DNA of 64,000 nucleotides from contig JBLXFD010000005.1 of NCBI GenBank assembly GCA_048262455.1, positions 124,001 to 188,000 on the forward strand, written 5' to 3'. Position 1 is the stretch's first letter. Every line of letters starts with the position of its first letter. The notes under the pieces are model-generated. The model worked only from the letters and a program-made list of their open reading frames with translations, made no database searches and was not told where the DNA came from. Origin of the DNA: Psychromarinibacter sp048262455. GTDB taxonomy: Bacteria; Pseudomonadota; Alphaproteobacteria; Rhodobacterales; Rhodobacteraceae. Position numbers and translations under genes: made by a program. Shown piece by piece: positions 1 through 8,254 of the stretch.

Positions 1-364
1 CGTCGGGCTGCGGCTGTTCGTGATGGACTGCGACTGGAAAGAGACCGGAGAGCGCCTGCCGCTGGTGCTCGTGGATCCCGTGATCGTCGCCAGCAGCGAG
101 GAGACCGCGGTGCACGAGGAAGGCTGCCTATCGATCCCCGACGTGCCGGTGCAGGTGACGCGCCCCGCGGCGGTGACCATGCGCTGGCGCGACCTCGAGG
201 GCGCGACGGTCGAGCGGCGGTTCGAGGGGATGCAGGCGGTTTGCGCGCAGCATGAGTACGACCACCTCGATGGCATTCTGATCCCCGACCGGGTGCAAGG
301 CCCGGCGCGGGCCGCGCTGGAACCGGCGTTGCGGCAGCTGGCGGCGAAAGGCGGCACGGCATGA
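1..364 (+). CDS. def: Peptide deformylase (5' end outside window)
   Basis: C-terminal part of a peptide deformylase, the metalloenzyme that removes the formyl group from the initiator methionine of new proteins. The reading frame is open to the left edge (V-G-L-R-L-F-V-M-D before the first internal ATG), so the true start lies upstream. Two of the three family motifs are visible and intact: EGCLS (Cys codon at 125-127, a metal ligand) and HEYDH (from 251), which supplies two metal His and the catalytic Glu. It overlaps the next def-like gene by 4 bases (ATGA) and lies in a def-def-fmt group, so all three are probably co-transcribed. It looks catalytically competent. Confidence 0.93.
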   Translation, partial: VGLRLFVMDCDWKETGERLPLVLVDPVIVASSEETAVHEEGCLSIPDVPVQVTRPAAVTMRWRDLEGATVERRFEGMQAVCAQHEYDHLDGILIPDRVQGPARAALEPALRQLAAKGGTA

Positions 365-858
365 GCCCGCGCCCGGTGCTGCGCTGGCCCGACCGGCGGC
401 TGCGGACCGCCGCCGCCCCGGTGGCGGAGCTGACCGACGCGGACCGCGCGACGTGGGACGAGATGATCGAGGTGATGGAGGCGATGCCCGGCGTCGGCCT
501 CGCCGCGACCCAGCTGGGTGTGATGCGGCGGCTGGCGGTGGTGGATGCCTCCGAGGCGCGCGGACAGGCGGTGCCCATGGCCAACCCCGAGGTGCTGCAC
601 GCCTCGGTCAAGCTGCGCTCGCACGAAGAGGCCAGCCCCTGCCTGCCCGGCGTCTCGGCGGTGATCGAGCGGCCCCGCGCGGTGACCGTGCGGTTCCTGA
701 ATGCCGAGGGGGCGGTGGAAGAGCGTGACTTCGTCGGCCTCTGGGCCACCAGCGTGCAGCACCAGATCGACCACCTCGAGGGGCGGATGTACTTCGACCG
801 GCTCAGCCCGCTGAAGCGGCGGATGCTGCTGGCCAAGGCGGCAAAGCAGGGGCGTTGA
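361..858 (+). CDS. Peptide deformylase-like paralogue with altered HEXXH motif
   Basis: A 165-residue protein of the peptide deformylase fold. The first motif (GVGLAATQ) is intact and Cys94 of the second motif is kept, but its context is SPCLP instead of EGCLS. The third motif reads HQIDH (residues 134-138), so the Glu that acts as general base in family members is Gln. Known substitutions at this Glu greatly reduce deformylase activity, so this copy is either inactive, altered in function, or a partner of the intact copy upstream. The start ATG overlaps the upstream stop by 4 bases, and fmt follows after 22 bases. No frameshift or stop is present and codon use matches the neighbours, so it is maintained rather than decaying. 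Confidence 0.88.
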   Translation: MSPRPVLRWPDRRLRTAAAPVAELTDADRATWDEMIEVMEAMPGVGLAATQLGVMRRLAVVDASEARGQAVPMANPEVLHASVKLRSHEEASPCLPGVSAVIERPRAVTVRFLNAEGAVEERDFVGLWATSVQHQIDHLEGRMYFDRLSPLKRRMLLAKAAKQGR

Positions 859-880
859 GCCGCCGTCACGGGAGACAGCG

Positions 881-1780
881 ATGCGGATCATCTTCATGGG
901 AACGCCGGACTTCTCGGTGCCGGTGCTGGAACGGCTGGTGGCCGAGGGGCACGAGGTGGCCTGCGTCTACTGCCAGCCGCCGCGCCCCGCGGGCCGGGGG
1001 AAGAAGCCGCGCCCCTCGCCGGTGCAGGCGCGGGCCGAGGCGCTGGGCCTGCCGGTGCGCCACCCCGCGCGGCTGCGGGACGCCGAGGCGCAGGAGGCGT
1101 TCGCGGCGCTCGAGGCCGACGTGGCGGTTGTGGTGGCCTACGGGCTGATCCTGCCGCAGCCGGTGCTGGACGCGCCGCGCCTCGGTTGCCTGAACATCCA
1201 CGCCTCGCTGCTGCCGCGCTGGCGCGGTGCGGCGCCGATCCAGCGGGCGATCATGGCGGGCGATGCCGAGACCGGGGTCTGCATCATACAGATGGAGGCG
1301 GGGCTGGACACCGGCCCGGTGCTGTTGCGCGAGGTGCTGGCGATCGGGGCCGAGGAAACCGCGGGCGAGCTGCACGACCGTCTGTCGGCGCTGGGCGCGC
1401 GGCTGGTGGCCGAGGCGCTGGCGCGGCTTGATGCGCTGAAGCCCGAGCCGCAGCCGGAGGCGGGGGTGACCTACGCCGCCAAGATCGACAAAGCCGAGGC
1501 GCGGGTGGACTGGACCGTTCCCGCGGCGCAGGTCGACCGGCTGATCCGCGGTCTGTCGCCCTTCCCCGGCGCCTGGTGCGAGATCGGGGGCGAGCGGGTG
1601 AAGCTGCTGCGCAGCCGCGCGGTGCCGGGCAGCGGCGCGCCGGGGCAGGTGCTGGAGGGGCTGACCGTGGCCTGCGGCGAGGGGGCGGTGCAGATCCTGG
1701 AGGCGCAGCGGTCCGGGGGGCGGGCGCTGCGCGCCGAGGATTTCCTGCGCGGCTACCAGATGCCTGAACGGCTGGACTGA
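881..1780 (+). CDS. fmt: Methionyl-tRNA formyltransferase
   Basis: A 299-residue protein that formylates Met-tRNAfMet with 10-formyltetrahydrofolate, making the initiator tRNA whose product the deformylases later process. The N-terminus (MRIIFMGTPDFSVPVL) is typical. The catalytic region contains the family signature SLLPRWRGAAPIQRAI, with the conserved Asn and His just before it (LNIHASLLP) and the Asp of GLDTGP. The length equals that of other bacterial Fmt proteins, with the small C-terminal tRNA-binding domain complete. It lies 22 bases after the def-like gene and ends two bases from the convergent LacI-family gene. Confidence 0.97.
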   Translation: MRIIFMGTPDFSVPVLERLVAEGHEVACVYCQPPRPAGRGKKPRPSPVQARAEALGLPVRHPARLRDAEAQEAFAALEADVAVVVAYGLILPQPVLDAPRLGCLNIHASLLPRWRGAAPIQRAIMAGDAETGVCIIQMEAGLDTGPVLLREVLAIGAEETAGELHDRLSALGARLVAEALARLDALKPEPQPEAGVTYAAKIDKAEARVDWTVPAAQVDRLIRGLSPFPGAWCEIGGERVKLLRSRAVPGSGAPGQVLEGLTVACGEGAVQILEAQRSGGRALRAEDFLRGYQMPERLD

Positions 1781-1782
1781 CC

Positions 1783-2820
1783 TCAGGCGATGCCGACCCG
1801 CCGGGGCACCGCCTCGGTCACGGTGCTGGAGGCGCGGACCTTCAGCTGCACCGGGTGGCGCAGCAGGTCCGGCGGGCGAATGCCCTCGTCGATCCAGCGG
1901 GCCAGGTGCTCGACGCTGCGGCGGGCAAAGCCGGCGACGTCGCAGCGCACCGAGGACAGCGGCGGGTCCGCCTGCACGCATTCGGGGCTGTCGTCGAAGC
2001 CGACGAGGAAGAAGTCGCGCCCGATGGTGCCGCCCAGCCGCGCCGCCATCTCGGACATGCCCAGCGCCACCTCGTCGTTGATGCAAAGCGCGGCCTGCAT
2101 ATCCACGTGCTTTTCCGCCAGTAGCGCCATCGCCTCGCGCCCGAAGGCACGGGTGGCGCCGCCGTGGAAGGTGACGGGCCGGGCGCCGTGCACCTGCAGC
2201 ACGTCGCGGTAGCCCGAGGCCCGTTCCCGCGCGATCTGGTGTCCGGCATGGCCGCCGACGAAGGCGATGCGGCGCAGCCCCTGGTCCAGCAGGTGCTGCG
2301 CCGCAAGGTGGCTGCCGATGGCGTAATCGAGCGAATGGAACGGCAGCTCCTCCAGCCGCCCGTCGCCCTGGCGCAGCACCTGGATCACCGGCAGGTTCGC
2401 CGCCAGAAGGGTGTCGAAGACCTTGGGGTTGCTGCCGTGGCAGGGGGCGATCAGCAGCCCGGCCACGTCCTGTTCCAGCGTCAGCCGGACCGCGCGGTCC
2501 TCGGCCGTAGGATCCTCGTCCGCCGTGGCCACCAGCGCCGCCATCCCCCGTTCCGCCAGCGCGCGCTGCGCGGCGGCGACGAAATCGGCGACGAAGGGGG
2601 TGCGCAGGTCGTTCACCACGATCCCGACGCGGCCGCTGTGCGCCCCCCGCAGGGAGGCGGCGGTGCGGTTGCGGATGTAGCTGAGGCTGTCGATCGCCTG
2701 CTGCACCGCCTCCCGCGTCTCGGCGCGGACCGAGGGCGATCCTTGCAGCACCAGCGAGACGGTGCTTTTGGAAACCCCCGCCTTCTCTGCCACGTCCCGG
2801 ATCGTCGCCCGTCTCGCCAT
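1783..2820 (-). CDS. LacI-family transcriptional regulator
   Basis: A 345-residue repressor-type regulator. Residues 5-55 form the LacI helix-turn-helix and hinge (TIRDVAEKAGVSKSTVSLVL). The rest is a periplasmic-binding-protein-like sugar-sensing domain. It is divergent from the GMC oxidoreductase gene at 2976, with 155 bases between the two starts, so it probably regulates that gene and the HAD hydrolase behind it. A weak dyad with a central CG lies at 2838-2849, just upstream of its own start. This fits a LacI-type operator, but too few positions match to call it. The ligand is unknown; a sugar, sugar acid or polyol is usual for this family. Confidence 0.93.
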   Translation of the reverse strand: MARRATIRDVAEKAGVSKSTVSLVLQGSPSVRAETREAVQQAIDSLSYIRNRTAASLRGAHSGRVGIVVNDLRTPFVADFVAAAQRALAERGMAALVATADEDPTAEDRAVRLTLEQDVAGLLIAPCHGSNPKVFDTLLAANLPVIQVLRQGDGRLEELPFHSLDYAIGSHLAAQHLLDQGLRRIAFVGGHAGHQIARERASGYRDVLQVHGARPVTFHGGATRAFGREAMALLAEKHVDMQAALCINDEVALGMSEMAARLGGTIGRDFFLVGFDDSPECVQADPPLSSVRCDVAGFARRSVEHLARWIDEGIRPPDLLRHPVQLKVRASSTVTEAVPRRVGIA

Positions 2821-2975
2821 GCCGCTTCCCCTTTTTCTGGAACGGTCCTATGGCAGCGCCCCCGGCGGGCCGCAACGAAAATTGACCTGCATCCCGGGGA
2901 AATCGCGCTTCGGCGCGACTTGCCATTGAGGCGCCGCCCGGTTTCGCGCCACACTCGCGCCGGGGAGGGCCGCGC

Positions 2976-4568
2976 ATGGAGGCCGAGGAAGCCGATTACG
3001 TCATCGTCGGGGCCGGAACCGCCGGCTGCCTGCTGGCCAACCGGCTTAGCCGCGACGCCCGGGTGCTGCTGCTGGAGGCCGGGGGGCGCGACAATTACCA
3101 CTGGGTGCATATCCCGGTGGGATACCTCTACTGCATCGGCAATCCGCGCACCGACTGGGGGTTCCGCACGGTGGCAGAGGCGGGGCTGAACGGCCGGTCG
3201 CTGCTGTACCCGCGCGGCAAGATCCTTGGCGGCTGCTCGTCGATCAACGGCATGATCTACATGCGCGGGCAGGCGGCGGACTACGACGGCTGGCGGCAGG
3301 GCGGGTTGACCGGCTGGGGCTGGAACGACGTGCTGCCCTACTTCCGCCGCAGCCAGGACGACGCCTCGGGGGCCAGCGAGTGGCACGGCGCGGGCGGCGA
3401 ATGGCGGGTCGAGGCGCAGCGGCTGCGCTGGCAGATCCTCGACGACTTCATGGAGGCGGCGGTGCAGGCCGGCCTGCCGCGGCGGCCCGACTTCAACACC
3501 GGCGACAACGAGGGGGTCGGCTATTTCCGCGTCAACCAGCGCGGCGGGTTCCGCTGGAACACCGCCAAGGCCTTCCTGCGCCCGGTGCGCCACCGCGACA
3601 CCCTGCGGGTCGAGACCGGCGCGATGACCGAGCAGGTGCTGATCAAGCAGGGGCGCGCGGTGGGCGTCGCCTTCCGGCAGGACGGACGTCTGCGCAAGGT
3701 GCGGGCCCGGCGCGAGGTGATCCTTTGCGCCGGGGCCATCGGCTCGCCGCAGATCCTGCAGCTGTCGGGGATCGGGCCGGGGGACCTGCTGCAGTCGCAT
3801 GGCATCGAGGTGCTGCGCGAGGCGCCGGGGGTGGGCGAGAACCTGCAGGACCACCTGCAGCTGCGCTGTGCCTTCAAGGTGCAGGGGCCGACGCTGAACA
3901 GCCGGGTGCGCGGCATGTGGGGCAAGGCGCGGATCGCGGCGGAATACGCGCTGCGCCGCAGCGGGCCGATGTCGATGGCGCCCTCGCAGCTGGGGGCCTT
4001 CGCCCGCTCGCGCCCCGATGTCGCGACGCCGGACCTGCAGTACCACGTGCAGCCGCTGTCGCTGGACGCCTTCGGCCAGCCGCTGCACGCCTTCGACGCG
4101 GTGACCGCCAGCGTCTGCCACCTGCGGCCCGAAAGCCGGGGCAGCGTGCGCATCGCCTCGCCCGATCCCGCCGCGCATCCGCTGATCGCGCCGAACTACC
4201 TGTCCACCGAGGCCGACCGCCGCACCGCCGCCGAGGCGATCCGCCTGACCCGCCGCATCGTGTCGCAGCCCGCCTTCGCCCGCTACGCCCCCGAGGAATT
4301 CCGCCCCGGCGCCGAGCATGACGACGACGCCGCGCTGGCCCGTGCCGCCGGGGACATCGGCACCACCATCTTCCATCCCGTGGGCACCGTGCGCATGGGC
4401 GCCGACCCCGAGGCCCCGCTGGACGGCGCGCTGCGGATGCGGGGGGTGGCGGGGCTGCGGGTGGTGGACGCCAGCGTCATGCCCTCGATCACCAGCGGCA
4501 ACACCAACTCTCCGACGCTGATGATCGCCGAGAAGGCGGCGGACTTGATCCGGGAGGGCGCGCGATGA
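2976..4568 (+). CDS. GMC-family FAD oxidoreductase (choline dehydrogenase-like)
   Basis: A 530-residue glucose-methanol-choline oxidoreductase. The FAD-binding Rossmann motif is at the N-terminus (VIVGAGTAGCLLANRLS), followed by the GMC signature around PRGKILGGCSSINGMIYMRG. The C-terminal domain has the catalytic His in HPVGTVRMG and the Asn in GNTNSPTLMIAEKAAD. The closest families are choline dehydrogenase and alcohol dehydrogenases acting on alkyl or polyethylene-glycol alcohols; the substrate cannot be read from sequence. No betB or betI is nearby, which argues against a dedicated choline-betaine role. Its stop overlaps the start of the HAD hydrolase (ATGA), and the divergent LacI gene is the likely regulator. 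Confidence 0.93.
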   Translation: MEAEEADYVIVGAGTAGCLLANRLSRDARVLLLEAGGRDNYHWVHIPVGYLYCIGNPRTDWGFRTVAEAGLNGRSLLYPRGKILGGCSSINGMIYMRGQAADYDGWRQGGLTGWGWNDVLPYFRRSQDDASGASEWHGAGGEWRVEAQRLRWQILDDFMEAAVQAGLPRRPDFNTGDNEGVGYFRVNQRGGFRWNTAKAFLRPVRHRDTLRVETGAMTEQVLIKQGRAVGVAFRQDGRLRKVRARREVILCAGAIGSPQILQLSGIGPGDLLQSHGIEVLREAPGVGENLQDHLQLRCAFKVQGPTLNSRVRGMWGKARIAAEYALRRSGPMSMAPSQLGAFARSRPDVATPDLQYHVQPLSLDAFGQPLHAFDAVTASVCHLRPESRGSVRIASPDPAAHPLIAPNYLSTEADRRTAAEAIRLTRRIVSQPAFARYAPEEFRPGAEHDDDAALARAAGDIGTTIFHPVGTVRMGADPEAPLDGALRMRGVAGLRVVDASVMPSITSGNTNSPTLMIAEKAADLIREGAR

Positions 4569-5203
4569 ACGAGGCAGGGGGGAAGGAGCGGCAGGTGGAG
4601 ATCCGCGCCGTGGTCTTCGACATCGGCAACGTGCTGCTGCACTGGGATCCCGAGGGGCACTACGACCGGGTGCTGGGACGCCCGGCGCGCGAGGCGCTGT
4701 TCGCGGCGGTGGACCTTGGCGCGATGAACCTGCGGGTCGACGCGGGCGAGGAGATCGCCGAGGTGGTGGCGGAGACCGCCGCCGCCCATCCCGCCCATGC
4801 CGACGACATCCGGCGCTGGCACGACGACTGGCTGCAGATGTGCCAGCCCGACATCCCCGAGACCGCCGCCCTGCTGCGGGCGCTGAAGGCGCGGGGGGTG
4901 CCGGTCTTCGCGTTGTCGAACTTCGGGGTGTCGACCTTCGCGCTGGCGCAGCGCACCTACCCGGTGCTGCGGGAATTCGACCGGCTGTTCGTCTCTGGCC
5001 ACCTCGGGCTGCTGAAGCCCGATCCGGCGATCTATGCCCATGTGGAGGCGCAGACAGGCCTCGCCCCCGGGCAGATGCTGTTCATCGACGACCGCGAGGA
5101 CAACATCACAGCCGCCGGGGCGCGGGGGTGGAAGGTGCACCATTTCCAGGGCGCCGGGGCGCTGGAGCGGCGCTTGATGGACGAGGGGTTGCTGGGCGGC
5201 TGA
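4565..5203 (+). CDS. HAD-superfamily hydrolase (HAD-IA, YihX-like)
   Basis: A 212-residue haloacid-dehalogenase-superfamily protein. Motif I near the N-terminus is VVFDIGNVLLHWD, with the nucleophilic Asp. Motif II is the Ser of ALSNFG, motif III the Lys of GLLKPDPAIY, and motif IV is FIDDREDNI. The DxGNV form of motif I is typical of the YihX/epoxide-hydrolase-like branch, which includes sugar-phosphate phosphatases. It is translationally coupled to the GMC oxidoreductase by a 4-base overlap, so a role in the same pathway is likely. The substrate is unknown. Confidence 0.9.
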   Translation: MNEAGGKERQVEIRAVVFDIGNVLLHWDPEGHYDRVLGRPAREALFAAVDLGAMNLRVDAGEEIAEVVAETAAAHPAHADDIRRWHDDWLQMCQPDIPETAALLRALKARGVPVFALSNFGVSTFALAQRTYPVLREFDRLFVSGHLGLLKPDPAIYAHVEAQTGLAPGQMLFIDDREDNITAAGARGWKVHHFQGAGALERRLMDEGLLGG

Positions 5204-5211
5204 GCCCGCGC

Positions 5212-6456
5212 TCAGGCCGCCGCCACCGCGCCGCGCGGCTCCAGCGGCCGTTCGCGAACGCCAAGGTGGACCAGCGCGCTGAAGGCGCCGACGCCGACAC
5301 CGACCCACCAGACCACGGTGTAGTCGCCGTAGATGTCGTACATCCGCCCGCCCAGCCAGACCCCCAGGAACGATCCCAGTTGGTGGCTGAAGAACACGAT
5401 CCCGTAGAGCGTGCCCATGTAGCGCAGCCCGTAGATATAGGCGACCAGCGCGCTGGTCAGCGGCACCGTCGCCAGCCAGAGCGAGCCCATGACCACCGAG
5501 AAGACCAGCACCGTGGTGGGCGTGATCGGCAGCAGGATGAAGGCCGCGGCGGCCACCGTGCGCAGGGTGTAGATGCCGGCCAGCAGGTACTTGCGCGTGT
5601 AGCGGCGCCCCAGCCAGCCCGCGGTGAGGGTGCCGGCGATGTTCGCCAGCCCGATGACCGAGATCGCCACCGCGCCGAGCGCCGAGGTGCTGGTGACCCC
5701 CAGCGAGGCCAGCGTGCCCGAGGGGTCGATGGCGCCGCACATCTCGGTCACCATGGCGGGGAAGTGGGCGGTGACGAAGGCCAGCTGGTAGCCGCAGGAG
5801 AAGAAGCCAAGGAAGATCAGCCCGAAGCTGGGGTCGCGGAAGGCGCGGCCAAGGACCTGGCCCAGCGAGGCCTCCATCGCGTTGCGGCTGGGGGCCTCGG
5901 TGTTGCGCAGCAGCGGCAGGAACAGCATCACCCCCAGGATCATCGCGGCGAAGACCACGAAGACCGACTGCCATGGCATGAACCGCAGCAGCCACTCCGC
6001 CAGCGGCGCGCCCACCACCTGCCCGGCGGATCCCGCGGCGGTGACGATGGCCAGCGCCATGCTGCGCTTGTCGTCGCTCGCCGCGCGGCCGACCACCGCC
6101 AGCAGCACGCCGAACCCGGTGCCGGCGACGCCGAAGCCCACCATCGCCTCCAGCGCCCAGTGCTGTTCCGGCGTGACCGCATAGGACGAGGCCACCAGCC
6201 CGCCCGTGTACAGCACCGCCCCCAGCACCAGCGCGCGGCGGTCGCCGAACCTTTCGGCGAAGGCGCCGAACAACGGCTGGCCGATGCCCCAGGCAAGGTT
6301 CTGGATCGCGATGGCCATGGAGAAGTCGGCACGCATCCAGCCGAATTCCTCGGCGATGGGGATCTGGAAGACGCCAAAGCTGGCGCGGATGGCGAAGCTG
6401 ACCATGATGATCAGGCAACCGCCGACCAGGATCGGCGTCAGGGTGTCGGAACGCAT
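5212..6456 (-). CDS. MFS transporter, 12-segment type
   Basis: A 414-residue inner-membrane major facilitator superfamily carrier. I chose the ATG at 6456 because GGAGGT lies four bases before it. A longer frame to 6534 only adds a basic, non-hydrophobic leader. Hydrophobic segments run along the whole protein, with an MFS loop signature after the second segment (FGAFAERFGDRRALV). The overall look resembles the oxalate/formate or monocarboxylate-type MFS group, but the substrate is not determinable. It converges with the HAD hydrolase (8 bases between stops) and is divergent from zapE. Confidence 0.9.
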   Translation of the reverse strand: MRSDTLTPILVGGCLIIMVSFAIRASFGVFQIPIAEEFGWMRADFSMAIAIQNLAWGIGQPLFGAFAERFGDRRALVLGAVLYTGGLVASSYAVTPEQHWALEAMVGFGVAGTGFGVLLAVVGRAASDDKRSMALAIVTAAGSAGQVVGAPLAEWLLRFMPWQSVFVVFAAMILGVMLFLPLLRNTEAPSRNAMEASLGQVLGRAFRDPSFGLIFLGFFSCGYQLAFVTAHFPAMVTEMCGAIDPSGTLASLGVTSTSALGAVAISVIGLANIAGTLTAGWLGRRYTRKYLLAGIYTLRTVAAAAFILLPITPTTVLVFSVVMGSLWLATVPLTSALVAYIYGLRYMGTLYGIVFFSHQLGSFLGVWLGGRMYDIYGDYTVVWWVGVGVGAFSALVHLGVRERPLEPRGAVAAA

Positions 6457-6575
6457 CGGGACCTCCGGGATGCACCCGCGCCTTTTCCGCCTGCCGCCCG
6501 GGCGCGTCAAATGGAATATTGTGCGCAGCGTCATCAGCTTTAGGTATGTCCTGCGAGGGGCGGGCAGGGAACGAC

Positions 6576-7697
6576 ATGGGCCGGGGAATAGAGCAGATCT
6601 ACGAGGACAGGGTCGCGGCGGGGCAGCTGACGCCGGACCCGGCGCAGCGCGCGGTGCTGCCGGCGCTCGAGGAGATCCGCGCGCACTTCGAGGCCGCCCC
6701 GGCGCGGCGCGGTCTGCTGGGCGGGCTGTTCAGCCGCCCGCCCGAGCCGCCGAAGGGCCTGTACCTCTGGGGCGGGGTCGGGCGCGGCAAGTCGATGCTG
6801 ATGGACCTGTTCTTTGAAGCCGTCCCGATCCGCGACAAGCGGCGGGTGCATTTCCACGCCTTCATGCAGGAGATCCACGCCGGCATGCACGCGGCCCGCA
6901 AGCAGGGCGGCGACGACGCCCTGCGCCCGGTGGCAGAGAAGATCGCCGCCGAGGCGCGGCTGCTGTGCTTCGACGAGATGCAGATCACCGACATCACCGA
7001 CGCGATGATCGTCGGGCGGTTGTTCGAGATCCTGCTGGACGCCGGGGTGGTGGTGGTCACCACCTCGAACCGGGTGCCGGACGACCTGTACAAGGACGGG
7101 CTGAACCGGGCGCTGTTCCTGCCCTTCATCAAGCTGATCAAGGCCAAGCTGCGGGTGCATCACCTCGAGGCGCAGAAGGACTACCGGCAGGACCGGCTGG
7201 CCGGGGCGGCCACCTATTTCCACCCCGCCGACAGCCAGGCCCGGGCAGAGATCGACCGGCTGTGGCAGGAACTGACCGGCGGCGAGGCCGCGCCGCTGAC
7301 GCTGACGGTGCAGGGGCGCGAGGTGGTGCTGCCGCAGTACCACAACGGGGTCGGGCGGGCGCGGTTCTGGGATCTTTGCGGGCGGATGCTGGGGCCGGCG
7401 GATTACCTTGCCGTGGCCGACGCCCTGCGGGTGCTTGTGCTGGAGAACATTCCCTGCCTCGGCCGGTCCAACTTCAACGAGGCCAAGCGCTTCGTGACGC
7501 TGGTGGACGCGCTTTACGAGGCGCGGGTGCAACTGATCGCCAGCGCCGCGGACGAGCCGGAGCGGCTGTACCTGGAGGGCGAGGGCAGCTTCGAGTTCGA
7601 GCGCACCGCCTCGCGCCTGCGCGAGATGCAGGCCGAGGGCTGGGGCGTGGTCGCGGCGGCGGCAGAAGCGGAGGGAGAGACGGAGGGCGCGGGCTGA
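6576..7697 (+). CDS. zapE: Cell division protein ZapE (AFG1-like ATPase)
   Basis: A 373-residue AFG1/ZapE P-loop ATPase. The Walker A motif is GGVGRGKSMLMDLFF, followed by the family hallmark KRRVHFHAFM, the Walker B region LLCFDEMQITDITDAM and the sensor region TTSNRVPDDLY. In enterobacteria ZapE acts at the constricting Z-ring, and the mitochondrial homologue AFG1 helps remove misassembled membrane proteins. I chose the ATG at 6576 because residues from MGRGIEQIYEDR match the family N-terminus; an earlier in-frame start at 6519 adds 19 unrelated residues. The stop overlaps the thpR start by one base. The usual neighbour in related genomes, malate dehydrogenase, is absent here. Confidence 0.95.
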   Translation: MGRGIEQIYEDRVAAGQLTPDPAQRAVLPALEEIRAHFEAAPARRGLLGGLFSRPPEPPKGLYLWGGVGRGKSMLMDLFFEAVPIRDKRRVHFHAFMQEIHAGMHAARKQGGDDALRPVAEKIAAEARLLCFDEMQITDITDAMIVGRLFEILLDAGVVVVTTSNRVPDDLYKDGLNRALFLPFIKLIKAKLRVHHLEAQKDYRQDRLAGAATYFHPADSQARAEIDRLWQELTGGEAAPLTLTVQGREVVLPQYHNGVGRARFWDLCGRMLGPADYLAVADALRVLVLENIPCLGRSNFNEAKRFVTLVDALYEARVQLIASAADEPERLYLEGEGSFEFERTASRLREMQAEGWGVVAAAAEAEGETEGAG

Positions 7698-8254
7698 TGC
7701 GCTGCTTCGTCGCGGTCGACCTGCCCGACGAGGCCCGCGCGGCGCTGGAGGCGGTGCAGGACCAGCTGAAGGTCGGCCGCCCCAGCGACCCGGAGACGCT
7801 GCACCTGACGCTGGCCTTCCTCGGCGAGCAGCCGGGCGCGGCGCTGGAGGAGCTGCACCACGCGCTGGAGGCCCTGCGCGCCGCGCCATTCCAGTTGCAA
7901 CTGCGCGGCCTCGGCACCTTCGGCGGGCGCAGCCCCCGGGTGCTCTGGGCCGGGGTGACGCCGCAGCCGGCCCTGCGTGCGCTGCACGAGAAGGTGCGCG
8001 GCGCGGCCCATGTAGCGGGGATCGAGTTGCCGAGGGAGCGTTTCCGCCCGCACGTGACCATCGCCCGCTTCGGCGACCGGCTGCAGCCGGGCGAGACAGA
8101 GAAGCTGGCGACTTTCCTTGCGCGGTTCGAGCAGTTCCCGGCGCCGCCCTTCGAGGTGGAGGAGGTGGTGCTGTTCCGCTCGATCCTGCACCGCGACGGT
8201 GCGATCCACGAGCCGCTGGAGTCCTACCCGCTGCAGCCCACGGCCTCCGTCTAG
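7697..8254 (+). CDS. thpR: RNA 2',3'-cyclic phosphodiesterase (2H family)
   Basis: A 185-residue 2H phosphoesterase. Both catalytic H-x-T motifs are present: HLT at residues 36-38 (LHLTLAFLG) and HVT in the second half (RPHVTIARFG). Members open 2',3'-cyclic phosphates on RNA and were first described as 2'-5' RNA ligases. The ATG shares its first base with the zapE stop (TGATG), so the two are translationally coupled. The gene ends in CTAG, a palindrome in which its own TAG and the convergent folC TAG are interleaved. Confidence 0.93.
   Translation: MRCFVAVDLPDEARAALEAVQDQLKVGRPSDPETLHLTLAFLGEQPGAALEELHHALEALRAAPFQLQLRGLGTFGGRSPRVLWAGVTPQPALRALHEKVRGAAHVAGIELPRERFRPHVTIARFGDRLQPGETEKLATFLARFEQFPAPPFEVEEVVLFRSILHRDGAIHEPLESYPLQPTASV

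Noticed and set aside
2838..2849. TGGAACGGTCCT as a LacI-type operator
   Set aside because: Only four of six positions are symmetric. It lies directly before the LacI start, where such matches are common by chance at this GC content.
866..2977. Long minus-strand open frame of about 700 codons opposite fmt and across the LacI gene
   Set aside because: Low-complexity Arg/Gly/Ala/Pro translation typical of GC-rich antisense; fmt and the LacI gene have clear motifs on the real frames.
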